This document shows positions 24,686-33,070 of a DNA stretch of 64,000 bases, one piece after another (within the stretch, counting starts at the first letter, position 1; the number at the start of each line of letters is the position of its first letter). The position numbers and the translations under genes were made by a program. The DNA comes from Sediminispirochaeta bajacaliforniensis DSM 16054 (GTDB taxonomy: Bacteria > Spirochaetota > Spirochaetia > DSM-16054 > Sediminispirochaetaceae), in assembly GCF_000378205.1 (NCBI RefSeq), contig NZ_KB899427.1:1-64000 (forward strand), given 5' to 3'. A model generated the notes under the pieces. That model was not told where the DNA came from and did not search any database. It was given only the letters and a program-made list of their open reading frames with translations.

Positions 24686-26599
24686 TTGGACACTCAAAAC
24701 ATTTTTACTCAGGCGGCCAAGGTGTCGATTGCGGTCATCGGCGATATGTGCCTAGACGTTTATTACTTTGCAGACAGAGGACGAACGGAAATATCCGTTG
24801 AAACAGGACTGGAAACCCGATCGGTGAATGCATGTAAACATGAGCTGGGAGGAGCCGGAAACGTCGCAGTTAATTGCAAACGGCTTGGGGCAGGTAGAGT
24901 CGATATCTTTGGCATCATCGGAGAAGATGCACACGGCGACATTATCTTATCGCTTTTGGGAAAAGAGGGAATTGGCTCCGCCGGGGTTGTTCGGCAAAGG
25001 GACCAGTGGCTTACCCATCTCTACCACAAGATTTACGAAGGGAAAACGGAAACTCCCCGTTATGATATTGGGAATTATAACAAACCAGAGGCTGCAAATA
25101 TCGAAAAGCTCCTGAAGGTCATTGAAGATACAATAGACGGCTACGATTGCGTGATCATCAATGAACAGGTGATGCACGGCATACATTCCAGGGCCTTTCA
25201 GCAGGGATTAGAAAAGATCATCAAAAAAACAGAGGATCGGGTGACATGGTTTGCAGACTGCAGGAAACTTAATGACGTCTATGCCCATACTGTACACAAA
25301 CTCAATGACAAGGAAGCCTTCGAACTTTTTTCAAGACACACGGCAAAACGCACAAAAAAACGATCCAGTGAAGAAGAAGTCATTCAATGGCTCTATCAAC
25401 GATGGGAACGCCCTCTGATCATGACCCGTGGGGAGGACGGCGCCCTTGTTCACAACGGCCAAGAGATATTCGAGATCCCGGGGCTTCATATCATCAAAGA
25501 AATAGACACGGTAGGGGCCGGAGATGCCTTTATGGCGGGAACGGTTGTAGCCCATGGGGCAGGAGCTTCACTGCAGGATGCGGCTAAAATCGGAAACTTT
25601 ACCGCCGGGGTTTGCATACAGAAGCTATTCGAAACCGGCCACCCTTCGGCACAAGAGGTGGTGGCCATTGCTTCTGATCCCGATTATCGTTACCGGCCGC
25701 AGCTCGCACGGGATCCGCGGCTTGCCCGTAGACATGCAAAAACTCCCATTGAAATTCTCAATGCACACACAAAGGGAAGCTTTTCGGGTACCGCTCCAGA
25801 GGTCGCAATTTTCGATCACGACGGAACCATCTCCACCCTGCGCCAGGGATGGGAAGAGGTGATGAAAAACATGATGGTGAAAAGCATTGCCGGCCGCTAT
25901 TACGAAAAACTCGAAGCATCGCTTCTCAAACAAATAGAAGACTCGGCTAAGGCATTAATCGAAAAAAGCACGGGGGTCCAAACCATCATACAGATGCACG
26001 CGCTCCGTGACCTGATTATATCGATGGGATTGATTCCGAAGGAGGATATCCTTAGCCCCAAGGAATACAAGGAAATTTTCAACACCATGCTGATGGAGCG
26101 AATCAGCGAAAAGCAACGGCTGCTGGAGGATGGAAGACTTTCCACAGAGGATCTGACCATGAAGGGAGCGGTTGCAATGTTGCGCGATCTCAAGGCAAGA
26201 GGCACCCGGCTCTTTCTTGCCAGCGGGACCGACCAGGAAGATGTACGAAAAGAGGCCCGCCTGCTTGGCTATGAAGAGCTTTTCGACGGTGGTATCTACG
26301 GATCGGTAGGCGATGTGGAAAACGACCCCAAGCGATTGGTCATCCGAAACATTATCGGAGAAATAGAAGCAAAAGGTTCTATCGATCCTGCCAGGTGCAT
26401 TGTTTTCGGAGACGGACCGGTGGAAATGAGGGAAGCAAAGAAACACGGACTAACGGCTGTCGGGATCATGAGCGACGAGAGGCAACGCTTCGGTGTCAAC
26501 TATGCCAAAAGGGAAAGGCTCATCCTCGCCGGAGCAGACATGTTGATCCCCGACTTCTCCTGGAAAGATGAACTTTCCAGGTGGTTCGGCTGGAGGTAA
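24686..26599 (+). CDS. PfkB-family sugar kinase fused to a HAD-type phosphatase
   Basis: This 637-residue protein is cytoplasmic and bifunctional. Residues 1-335 are a ribokinase-fold kinase closest in look to the heptose-7-phosphate kinase part of HldE/RfaE: GDMCLDVYYFADRGRTEIS, HELGGAGNVAVNCKRLGAGR, DCRK, and the catalytic DTVGAGDAF with Asp280. Residues about 370-637 are a HAD phosphatase with nucleophile Asp377 in FDHDGT, a helical cap, LFLASGTDQ and FGDGPVEMREAKKHG. The HldE nucleotidyltransferase domain is absent, so ADP-sugar formation is not expected from this protein. A TTG start with GGAAGGG seven bases ahead fits. It is the first gene of a LacI-controlled operon with importer, epimerase and isomerase genes. 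Confidence 0.85.
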   Translation: MDTQNIFTQAAKVSIAVIGDMCLDVYYFADRGRTEISVETGLETRSVNACKHELGGAGNVAVNCKRLGAGRVDIFGIIGEDAHGDIILSLLGKEGIGSAGVVRQRDQWLTHLYHKIYEGKTETPRYDIGNYNKPEAANIEKLLKVIEDTIDGYDCVIINEQVMHGIHSRAFQQGLEKIIKKTEDRVTWFADCRKLNDVYAHTVHKLNDKEAFELFSRHTAKRTKKRSSEEEVIQWLYQRWERPLIMTRGEDGALVHNGQEIFEIPGLHIIKEIDTVGAGDAFMAGTVVAHGAGASLQDAAKIGNFTAGVCIQKLFETGHPSAQEVVAIASDPDYRYRPQLARDPRLARRHAKTPIEILNAHTKGSFSGTAPEVAIFDHDGTISTLRQGWEEVMKNMMVKSIAGRYYEKLEASLLKQIEDSAKALIEKSTGVQTIIQMHALRDLIISMGLIPKEDILSPKEYKEIFNTMLMERISEKQRLLEDGRLSTEDLTMKGAVAMLRDLKARGTRLFLASGTDQEDVRKEARLLGYEELFDGGIYGSVGDVENDPKRLVIRNIIGEIEAKGSIDPARCIVFGDGPVEMREAKKHGLTAVGIMSDERQRFGVNYAKRERLILAGADMLIPDFSWKDELSRWFGWR

Positions 26600-26605
26600 A
26601 GGAAT

Positions 26606-27709
26606 ATGGGTAAGCAATTTGATCGCTCGAGTATGAGCTACTATCCTTTGAAACAGAGAGCGAGCAAGGTGGACATCGTCAAAAGCTGTGTCACCGAAGA
26701 GCAGTTTCAGGGAACCTTAAACCCTGAGGTACGACAGAGGATCGCGATGATCGCAGAAGAGATTCTCAAAGCGCGTAAGAAGGGGGCGTCGGTTATGTGC
26801 GCCTTCGGAGCCCACACCATCAAGAACGGGATGGGACGGCTTTTGGGAGACTTCACACGGAAGGGATGGTTTACCCACCTTGCGACCAACGGTGCAGGGG
26901 TCATTCACGATTGGGAATTCGCCTTTCAGGGAAAAAGCAGCGAGGATGTACGCGCAAACGTTCAAAAAGGGATGTTCGGAACCTGGGAAGAAACCGGTTG
27001 CTATATCAATCTGGCCCTCGCTGTGGGAGCATATGAGGGGCTGGGCTACGGCGCATCGATAGGATCGCTTATCTCCGGGAACGGCCTCGCGATTCCTTCG
27101 AAAGAGGAGTTGCTTACGGTCATATCGTCGGACAACGAGCCCTTGGCCAAGCGTGCGGCTGCCGCGGACCTGCTCGATCTGCTGGAGCAGCTGGAAATCG
27201 AACCGGGCTTTCTTACAATACCCCACCCCTTCGCATCCTACAGTGTCCAGGCCATCGCCTTCGATGCCGGTGTTCCCTTTACCAGTCATCCGATGTTCGG
27301 CCACGATATCATCTATACCCATAAAGCCAACAAAGGGGCCGCGATCGGACGAACAGCGGAACGGGACTTTCTCACCTATGTCCAAAGCGTTTACGGCCTG
27401 GAGGGAGGGGTATATCTCTCCGTAGGATCGGCGGTCATGTCTCCCATGATCTTCGAGAAATCCCTTTCCATGTCACGAAACGTTTTACGCAAACAGCAGC
27501 GGGATATCCGCGACTGCGGTATCCACGTGGTGGATCTGCAGGAGGAAACCTGGGACTGGAGTCAGGGGGAGCCTCCTGCCGACAATCCCGCCTACTACCT
27601 GCGTTTCATGAAAACATTCAACAGGATGGGTTGCAGGGTGGATTATACCTCGGCGGACAACCGGGCTTTTCTTGTCGAACTATATCGCGAACTGAAAAAA
27701 AGGAGCTGA
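26606..27709 (+). CDS. Unrecognised 367-residue protein of a sugar operon
   Basis: The protein has no signal peptide or membrane helices and starts MGKQFDRSSMSYYPLKQRAS. Conserved-looking glycine and histidine motifs suggest an enzyme with a nucleotide-binding fold: MCAFGAHTIKNGMGRLLGDF, THLATNGAGVIHDWEFAFQG, MFGTWEETG, PFTSHPMFGHDIIYTH and YLSVGSAVMSPMIFEKSLSM. The THLATNGAGVIHDWE stretch recalls deoxyhypusine-synthase-like proteins, which use NAD, but the likeness is weak and polyamine chemistry would not fit the neighbours. It lies six bases after the PfkB-HAD gene and two before the epimerase gene, so it almost certainly acts in the same pathway. The exact reaction is unknown. Confidence 0.8.
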   Translation: MGKQFDRSSMSYYPLKQRASKVDIVKSCVTEEQFQGTLNPEVRQRIAMIAEEILKARKKGASVMCAFGAHTIKNGMGRLLGDFTRKGWFTHLATNGAGVIHDWEFAFQGKSSEDVRANVQKGMFGTWEETGCYINLALAVGAYEGLGYGASIGSLISGNGLAIPSKEELLTVISSDNEPLAKRAAAADLLDLLEQLEIEPGFLTIPHPFASYSVQAIAFDAGVPFTSHPMFGHDIIYTHKANKGAAIGRTAERDFLTYVQSVYGLEGGVYLSVGSAVMSPMIFEKSLSMSRNVLRKQQRDIRDCGIHVVDLQEETWDWSQGEPPADNPAYYLRFMKTFNRMGCRVDYTSADNRAFLVELYRELKKRS

Positions 27710-27711
27710 TA

Positions 27712-28995
27712 ATGAAAGCAAAGATAGCAGACTGGAAAAAGGAGATGACCGAGCACCTGACAAACGAACTACTCCCCTTTTGGACCAGTCGTTGTTGGGA
27801 CGAGAAATGGGGCGGATTCATAACACAATTCGGTGCGAAAGGGGAAGACACGGGCGTCGACGAGAAATCGCTGCTCGCTCACATGAGGACCATCTACTCC
27901 CTCTCCCTGGCCGCAGATCACGGATTCGACAAGGACGGAATCTGCCGTGATCTTGCAGGCCGAGGGGTAAAGCACGCCATAGACCACTATTGGGACCCGG
28001 TCTACGGCGGATTCTACTGGCTTTTCGACCGGAAAAACAAGGTTCTCATCGATAAGAAGATCCTTTACGGCCACAGCTTTGCCATCTATGCCTTGGCAAC
28101 CTACAGCAAGGTCTTCGGCGACCCCACCGCGCTTCACTATGCAGAGGCGTGTTTCGACCTTTTGCAGAAGTATGCGGCGGAAACGACCTACGGCGGCTAT
28201 CTCGAGATGTTCGAACGGGACTGGAAGCTCTGCGGCCCCGGTAGTCAAGGCGGCGACAGAAAGACCCTCGACGTTCATATGCACCTCATGGAGGCTTTCA
28301 CCGCCCTTTATGCGGCCAGCGGTAAGGAAATCCATCGGCGTAAGCTCGAAGAGATCATCGAAATCCTGATGGTGAACATTCTTCATCCCACATACAGAAC
28401 CGGCATTCCCCAGTTTTTCCGTAACTGGGAGATCGCTCCGCAGATCAAATTCGACATCATCTGGGGCTGGGACCGCTTCAGCGAGGGTGATGCGCAGAAA
28501 CCGAATGCCCTGGATAATACCTCATACGGCCATAACGTCGAGTTCTTCTGGCTTCTGCTCGAGGCCTTGCGGATCATGAATGCCGACCCGAAACCCTACC
28601 TTTCGACCTTTCATGCCATCCTCGAACATGCCCTTGCCCACGGAGTCGACAGACAATACGGAGGTATCTATGTCGAGGGCTCACATGACGGGAGCCAGGT
28701 CTACGACATGGCCAAAGAGTTTTGGCAGCAGGCGGAATTTTTGACGGGAATGCTCGATGCATACCTCTTTTACGGAGAGGAGCGTTACCTGGATGTGTAC
28801 GAAAATGTGCACCGCTTCGTTATGGACAAGATGATCCGCCACGATATCGGAGAGTGGCTGCCCCTTCTCGAACGCGAGGGGAAGCCCATCTGGACCCATA
28901 TGAGCCACTCCTGGAAGGTGAACTATCATACAATCAGGGCCGCTGTCCTCTCTATCGATCGCTTGGAAAAGATAGAAAACAGAATCGGCCAATAA
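27712..28995 (+). CDS. N-acylglucosamine 2-epimerase (AGE) family sugar epimerase/isomerase
   Basis: The 427-residue protein has the alpha6/alpha6 barrel of the AGE family, which epimerises or isomerises free sugars (N-acetylglucosamine, cellobiose, mannose). Typical segments are WDEKWGGFITQFG, HMRTIYSLSLAADHGF, YYWDPVYGGFYWLFDR-like HYWDPVYGGFYWLF, KKILYGHSFAIYALATYSKV, HMHLMEAFTALYAAS, YGHNVEFFWLLLEA and MSHSWKVNYHTIRA. The catalytic histidines expected in GHxxE/W and HxW contexts are present. Length matches cellobiose 2-epimerases. The ATG has AGGAGC ahead. It probably acts on the sugar delivered by the importer encoded next. Confidence 0.87.
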   Translation: MKAKIADWKKEMTEHLTNELLPFWTSRCWDEKWGGFITQFGAKGEDTGVDEKSLLAHMRTIYSLSLAADHGFDKDGICRDLAGRGVKHAIDHYWDPVYGGFYWLFDRKNKVLIDKKILYGHSFAIYALATYSKVFGDPTALHYAEACFDLLQKYAAETTYGGYLEMFERDWKLCGPGSQGGDRKTLDVHMHLMEAFTALYAASGKEIHRRKLEEIIEILMVNILHPTYRTGIPQFFRNWEIAPQIKFDIIWGWDRFSEGDAQKPNALDNTSYGHNVEFFWLLLEALRIMNADPKPYLSTFHAILEHALAHGVDRQYGGIYVEGSHDGSQVYDMAKEFWQQAEFLTGMLDAYLFYGEERYLDVYENVHRFVMDKMIRHDIGEWLPLLEREGKPIWTHMSHSWKVNYHTIRAAVLSIDRLEKIENRIGQ

Positions 28996-29007
28996 TAATC
29001 GGAACCC

Positions 29008-29024
29008 AACCTCCGTCGGAGGTT
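29008..29024 (+). terminator. Intercistronic hairpin before the binding-protein gene
   Basis: AACCTCC and GGAGGTT form a seven-base-pair stem around GTC. There is no U-run, so it more likely adjusts mRNA stability at the 5' side of the strongly expressed binding-protein gene than ends transcription. Confidence 0.4.
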
Positions 29025-29050
29025 TAGAAATTTGTTCAAGGAGGAGTTTC

Positions 29051-30322
29051 ATGACGAAAAAGCCATATCTGTTTGTACTGGCGCTCTGTTTCGTCCTTCC
29101 TGCACTGCTGTTTGCAGGAGGAAATCAGGAAAGTGAGAATTCGGGAAAATCTCTCGAGATCTTCAGCTGGTGGACAGCCGGTGGTGAAGCCGAAGGGCTT
29201 CAGGCCATGCTTGATGTCTTTCATGAGAAATATCCCGACATCGAGATCATCAACGCAACAGTCGCAGGCGGTGCCGGTACCAATGCAAAAGCAGTGCTTG
29301 CAACGAGAATGCAAGGAGGAAATCCTCCCGATGCTTTTCAGGTACATGCAGGCCATGAGCTGATCGACACCTGGGTGGTCTCCGGCTATATGGAACCTGT
29401 CACCTTCATCCTGAAGGAAAACGGCTGGATGGACAAATTCCCCAAGGATGTCATCGACATTATCTCCTATAAGGGCGAGGTGTACAGTATTCCGGTAAAT
29501 GTCCACCGCTCGAATGTCATGTGGTACAACCCCAAGCTCTTCAAGGATAACGGCCTCGAACCCCCAAAGAATATGGATGAGTTTTTTACCGTTGCCGAAA
29601 AACTGAAAGCAGCAGGTGTCACCCCCCTCGCACTCGGAGATACCAACGGATGGCCTGCCACCCACCTTCTTGAAAGCGTCATTCTCGCATCCACAGGGCC
29701 TGAAAAATATCGGCAGCTGTGGGAGAGAAAGGTCTCATGGAGTGATCCCGATGTGCAGGAAGCCCTTGAGAATTATGCCAAAATGATGAATTATACCAAT
29801 AGTGATCACGCTGCGCTCACCAATATGGATGCGGCCGGTTATGTTGCCGAAGGGAAGGCCGCGATGAATGTCATGGGAGACTGGGTTGCCGGTTACTACA
29901 AATCTCAGGACTATACCCAGGGAGTCGATTGGGACTGGATGCCCACTCCCGGAACGCAGGGGAATTTCATTATGCTTTCCGATTCCTTCGGTTTAGCAAA
30001 AAATGCACCGAATCGTGAAAACGTCATCAAATGGCTCGAGGTTTGTGCTTCCAAAGAGGGGCAGGATGCCTTTAATCCGATCAAAGGTTCCATTCCCTCA
30101 AGGATAGACGGCGATCGTTCAAAATATGATGCCTACCTCAATGCTGCAATGGATGATTTTGCTTCGAACGAAATCGTCCCCAGTGTTGCCCATGGAGCCG
30201 CCGTGTCGGAGGCCTGGATAACAAAGATCAACGACATCATGAGCGTATTTACCACCGATCTTGATGTCAAGAAAGCCACTATCGAGTTCCAGGCGGTAGC
30301 CGACCGCTACGCTCCCAAATAA
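29051..30322 (+). CDS. Sugar ABC transporter substrate-binding protein
   Basis: This 423-residue exported protein has a cleavable signal peptide (MTKKPYLFVLALCFVLPALL, cleavage near FAGGN) without a lipobox cysteine. The mature protein resembles the glucose/mannose-binding type of family-1 binding proteins: LEIFSWWTAGGEAEGLQAML, VNVHRSNVMWYNPKLFKDNG, GDTNGWPATHLLE, MNVMGDWVAGYY and DSFGLAKNAPNRENVIKWLE. The tryptophan pair in SWWTAGGE is typical of that group. Its gene has a strong AAGGAGGAG ribosome site and is followed by a stem-loop, as usual for the abundant component of importers. Two permease genes follow but no ATPase. Confidence 0.92.
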   Translation: MTKKPYLFVLALCFVLPALLFAGGNQESENSGKSLEIFSWWTAGGEAEGLQAMLDVFHEKYPDIEIINATVAGGAGTNAKAVLATRMQGGNPPDAFQVHAGHELIDTWVVSGYMEPVTFILKENGWMDKFPKDVIDIISYKGEVYSIPVNVHRSNVMWYNPKLFKDNGLEPPKNMDEFFTVAEKLKAAGVTPLALGDTNGWPATHLLESVILASTGPEKYRQLWERKVSWSDPDVQEALENYAKMMNYTNSDHAALTNMDAAGYVAEGKAAMNVMGDWVAGYYKSQDYTQGVDWDWMPTPGTQGNFIMLSDSFGLAKNAPNRENVIKWLEVCASKEGQDAFNPIKGSIPSRIDGDRSKYDAYLNAAMDDFASNEIVPSVAHGAAVSEAWITKINDIMSVFTTDLDVKKATIEFQAVADRYAPK

Positions 30323-30341
30323 GGGATCGGCAATCGTTGTC

Positions 30342-30365
30342 ATCGCGGGGTTTTTGCCCCGTGAT
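30342..30365 (+). terminator. Stem-loop after the binding-protein gene
   Basis: ATCGCGGGG pairs with CCCCGTGAT over nine positions with one G-U pair and a six-base loop. Such hairpins after binding-protein genes stabilise the upstream mRNA and reduce read-through into the permease genes. Confidence 0.6.
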
Positions 30366-30401
30366 ATTCATCTTAGAATCGGAAAAGCAGGTTAGGTTGA
30401 T

Positions 30402-31295
30402 ATGTACTGTCCGAAACAAGAAACACGCAAAGGCTTGCTGGTTGTTCTCCCCCTATCCGCTGTCCTCTTTGTATTTGTCTACGGATTCATCCTTTGGTCG
30501 TTGAAGGTATCGTTTTCCGCCTGGGACGGCATCCTCCCGAACATGAATTTCATAGGTCTTGAGAACTACCGGCGCCTTTTTAGCTCCCAGAGGTTTGTGA
30601 CCGACTTGTTCAATACCCTCTATTTCACCCTCTTTTTTATGGTCGTCTGCATCGTAGGCGGTTTCTTTTTAAGCTATCTTCTCTACTCCCGGCTCAGAGC
30701 CGAAGCGCTCTTTCGCACCATCTATCTCTTCCCCCTTTCACTCTCCTTTGTTGTGACCGGTGTGTTGTGGCGCTGGGTTCTCTCCCCGGAGGTAGGGGTC
30801 AATGCACTCTTCCATATGCTCGGCTTTAAAGCCAGTTTCGGCTGGTTCACCTCAACCCAGAGCTTCGGAAAATTCAATTACGCGCTGATATCCCTCATCA
30901 TCGCAGCGTCCTGGCAGTATCTCGGTTATACCATGGCGATGTTTCTGGCAGGGCTTCGCGGTATTCCCGATCAGATCATCGAATCGGCCGAACTCGACGG
31001 TGCAGGCGAATTTCGTATCATTCGGAGTATTCTGCTTCCCATGCTCAAGCCCATTACCTTTTCGGCAATGATCGTCCTGGGTCACATATCCCTCAAGATC
31101 TTCGATCTGGCCTACGCCATGACGGGAAAGGGACCCGCATTTGTTACCGATTTCCCCGGTCTCTTCATGTTTGAGACGACCTTCAGGGGAAACCACTATG
31201 CCGAAGGAGCTGCCATTTCCATCATCATGCTTCTTCTCATAGCCCTTGTCATCATTCCCTATCTCTATTCGACCTTTAGAGGAGAAGAGACATGA
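30402..31295 (+). CDS. Sugar ABC transporter permease (MalF/UgpA type)
   Basis: This 297-residue inner-membrane protein has six predicted helices (first: GLLVVLPLSAVLFVFVYGFI) and the EAA loop IESAELDGAGEFRIIRSILL. It carries the usual family segment LMKPITFSAMIVLGHISLKIFDL-like LKPITFSAMIVLGHIS. It overlaps the next permease gene by four bases. Together they form the channel for the sugar bound by the preceding protein. The energising ATPase must come from elsewhere, plausibly the MalK-type gene at 18.5-19.6 kb. Confidence 0.92.
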   Translation: MYCPKQETRKGLLVVLPLSAVLFVFVYGFILWSLKVSFSAWDGILPNMNFIGLENYRRLFSSQRFVTDLFNTLYFTLFFMVVCIVGGFFLSYLLYSRLRAEALFRTIYLFPLSLSFVVTGVLWRWVLSPEVGVNALFHMLGFKASFGWFTSTQSFGKFNYALISLIIAASWQYLGYTMAMFLAGLRGIPDQIIESAELDGAGEFRIIRSILLPMLKPITFSAMIVLGHISLKIFDLAYAMTGKGPAFVTDFPGLFMFETTFRGNHYAEGAAISIIMLLLIALVIIPYLYSTFRGEET

Positions 31296-32113
31296 GAAGC
31301 AGAACATCTGTTGTCGTAAAATATTTTCTTGCCATTCTCTGCGCCCTGTTGTTTCTCTTTCCCCTTTATGTGCTTCTGAACACCAGCCTCAAGCCCTTTT
31401 CCGAGGTACGAATCAGTGAAATGTGGATTCCGGCACAACACATCAGTTCAGAAGGCTTTGTCGAATCCTTTTCTAAACTGCGGGGGAACCTTCTCAACAG
31501 CTTTTTGCTGGTCATCCCCGTATCATTCTTTTCTATCCTTTTCGGCTCGCTGAACGGATATGTCTTTTCGAAATGGAAATTTCGCTTTTCGAATCTTATT
31601 TTCGCGCTTATCATCTTCGGAATGTTCATTCCCTACCAGAGCATCCTCATACCCCTGGTCCAGTCATTAAATAAGATGGGCCTCTACGGGCACTTGAAGG
31701 GGCTCATCATTACCCACATCATCTACGGACTTCCGATATCAACCCTTATGTTCAGAAACTACTATGCAAAGCTACCCGATGAGCTGCTTGAGGCGGGAAT
31801 GCTCGACGGTCTCGGTATCTGGGGTGTTTTTCGAAGAATTATCGGCCCCATATCCGCACCGGCAACGGTGGTGGTTCTGATCTGGCAGTTTACAAGCGTC
31901 TGGAACGATTTTCTCTTTGCGGTGGTCATCACCCAAAAACCATCGATTCAGCCGATAACGGTAGCCCTGCAGAACCTTGCAGGGAGTCAGGTTATCGAGT
32001 GGAACGTTCAGATGGCCGGTGCGCTTATCGCCGCGATTCCCACCCTTTTGGTCTACATTTTCCTTGGCAAGTACTTCATCAGGGGGCTTCTCGCAGGATC
32101 GGTGAAAGGGTAA
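31292..32113 (+). CDS. Sugar ABC transporter permease (MalG/UgpE type)
   Basis: This 273-residue membrane protein has six predicted helices. The periplasmic loop NTSLKPFSEVRISEMWIPAQ and the conserved NSFLLVIPVSFFSILFGSLN precede NGYVFSKWKF, which is the region damaged in the other cluster's permease and is intact here. The EAA loop is LLEAGMLDGLGIWGVFRRII. The C-terminal end YFIRGLLAGSVKG is the family standard. It is translationally coupled to the preceding permease gene. Confidence 0.92.
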   Translation: MRSRTSVVVKYFLAILCALLFLFPLYVLLNTSLKPFSEVRISEMWIPAQHISSEGFVESFSKLRGNLLNSFLLVIPVSFFSILFGSLNGYVFSKWKFRFSNLIFALIIFGMFIPYQSILIPLVQSLNKMGLYGHLKGLIITHIIYGLPISTLMFRNYYAKLPDELLEAGMLDGLGIWGVFRRIIGPISAPATVVVLIWQFTSVWNDFLFAVVITQKPSIQPITVALQNLAGSQVIEWNVQMAGALIAAIPTLLVYIFLGKYFIRGLLAGSVKG

Positions 32114-32122
32114 GGTAGGCAC

Positions 32123-33070
32123 ATGGCTTTACAGAACAGTACTCACAAGTTTTTCATCGGTATCGATATCGGCGGCACAAAAACGGCGGTTTCTCTCGGC
32201 GACGAGGCGGGGAATATTAGAAAAAAGGAGCGCTTTGCCACGGCCGATCACTACGAAGAGGTGATCGACCAGGCCTGTTCCTCTGTCCGGGCCATGCTGG
32301 ATTTCGCCTCGCCGCACAAGGTAGAGGCCATAGGGATCAGCTGCGGAGGCCCCCTTGATCCGGCAGCCGGTATTATTCAGGCACCGCCGAACCTTCCCTC
32401 CTGGATCGATGTTCCGGTGGTCGACCTCATTGCACGACGTTTCGATCTTCCCGTTTATCTGGAAAACGATGCAAACGCCTGTGCCCTTGCCGAGTGGTAT
32501 TGGGGTAATGGAAGGGGATGCCGGAATCTGATCTTCCTCACCTTCGGGACAGGGCTTGGAGCGGGGTTCATTCTCGACGGACGGCTCTATTCGGGAACCA
32601 GCGGCCTTGCCGGAGAGGTCGGCCATCTGCGGCTTGCCGAAGACGGTCCTCTTTGTTACGGAAAAGCGGGTTCCTGGGAGGGATTCTGCAGCGGCAGCGG
32701 CATGAGCCGTCTCTACGAGATGAAATTCGGCCGCAGCCTCAGCGCTAAGGAGATCTGCGACCAGGCGGAAGCGGGGGAAGCCCGGGCCCTGGAGGTTTCC
32801 GATACCACCGCAGAATACCTCGGCCGGGGGCTTGCCCTCCTCGCCGATCTTTTCAATCCCGAGCGGGTGATCATCGGAAGCATCTTCTCAAGAAGCGAAG
32901 GCCTATTTCGCAAGCGGATGGAAGCGGTGATGAAGGCGGAAGCCCTGCCGCGTACCTTCAGCGACTGCAAGGTGCTGCCTGCCGGGCTTGGGGAACATCT
33001 CGGAGACATGGCAGCCCTCGGTGTCGCCATTGGAAAACTACGTCAAAAGGAAGGTTCTTATGATAGATGA
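32123..33070 (+). CDS. ROK-family sugar kinase with degraded zinc motif
   Basis: The 315-residue protein is a ROK kinase, probably phosphorylating the imported or epimerised sugar. The ATP site is FIGIDIGGTKTAVSLGD, the sugar site contains ENDANACALAEWYWG with the catalytic aspartate in NDA, and LTFGTGLGAGFILDG is the phosphate loop. ROK proteins normally coordinate zinc through CxCGxxGCxE; here the region reads GPLCYGKAGSWEGFCSGSG, with all three motif cysteines replaced (Leu, Tyr, Ser), although EGFCSG lines up with the EAYxSG end. There is no N-terminal helix-turn-helix, so it is an enzyme rather than a regulator. Its end overlaps the SIS gene by eleven bases. Confidence 0.86.
   Translation: MALQNSTHKFFIGIDIGGTKTAVSLGDEAGNIRKKERFATADHYEEVIDQACSSVRAMLDFASPHKVEAIGISCGGPLDPAAGIIQAPPNLPSWIDVPVVDLIARRFDLPVYLENDANACALAEWYWGNGRGCRNLIFLTFGTGLGAGFILDGRLYSGTSGLAGEVGHLRLAEDGPLCYGKAGSWEGFCSGSGMSRLYEMKFGRSLSAKEICDQAEAGEARALEVSDTTAEYLGRGLALLADLFNPERVIIGSIFSRSEGLFRKRMEAVMKAEALPRTFSDCKVLPAGLGEHLGDMAALGVAIGKLRQKEGSYDR

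Noticed and set aside
29008-29024. Full rho-independent terminator inside the sugar operon
   Set aside because: The hairpin has no following U-run and the gene order strongly suggests one transcript.
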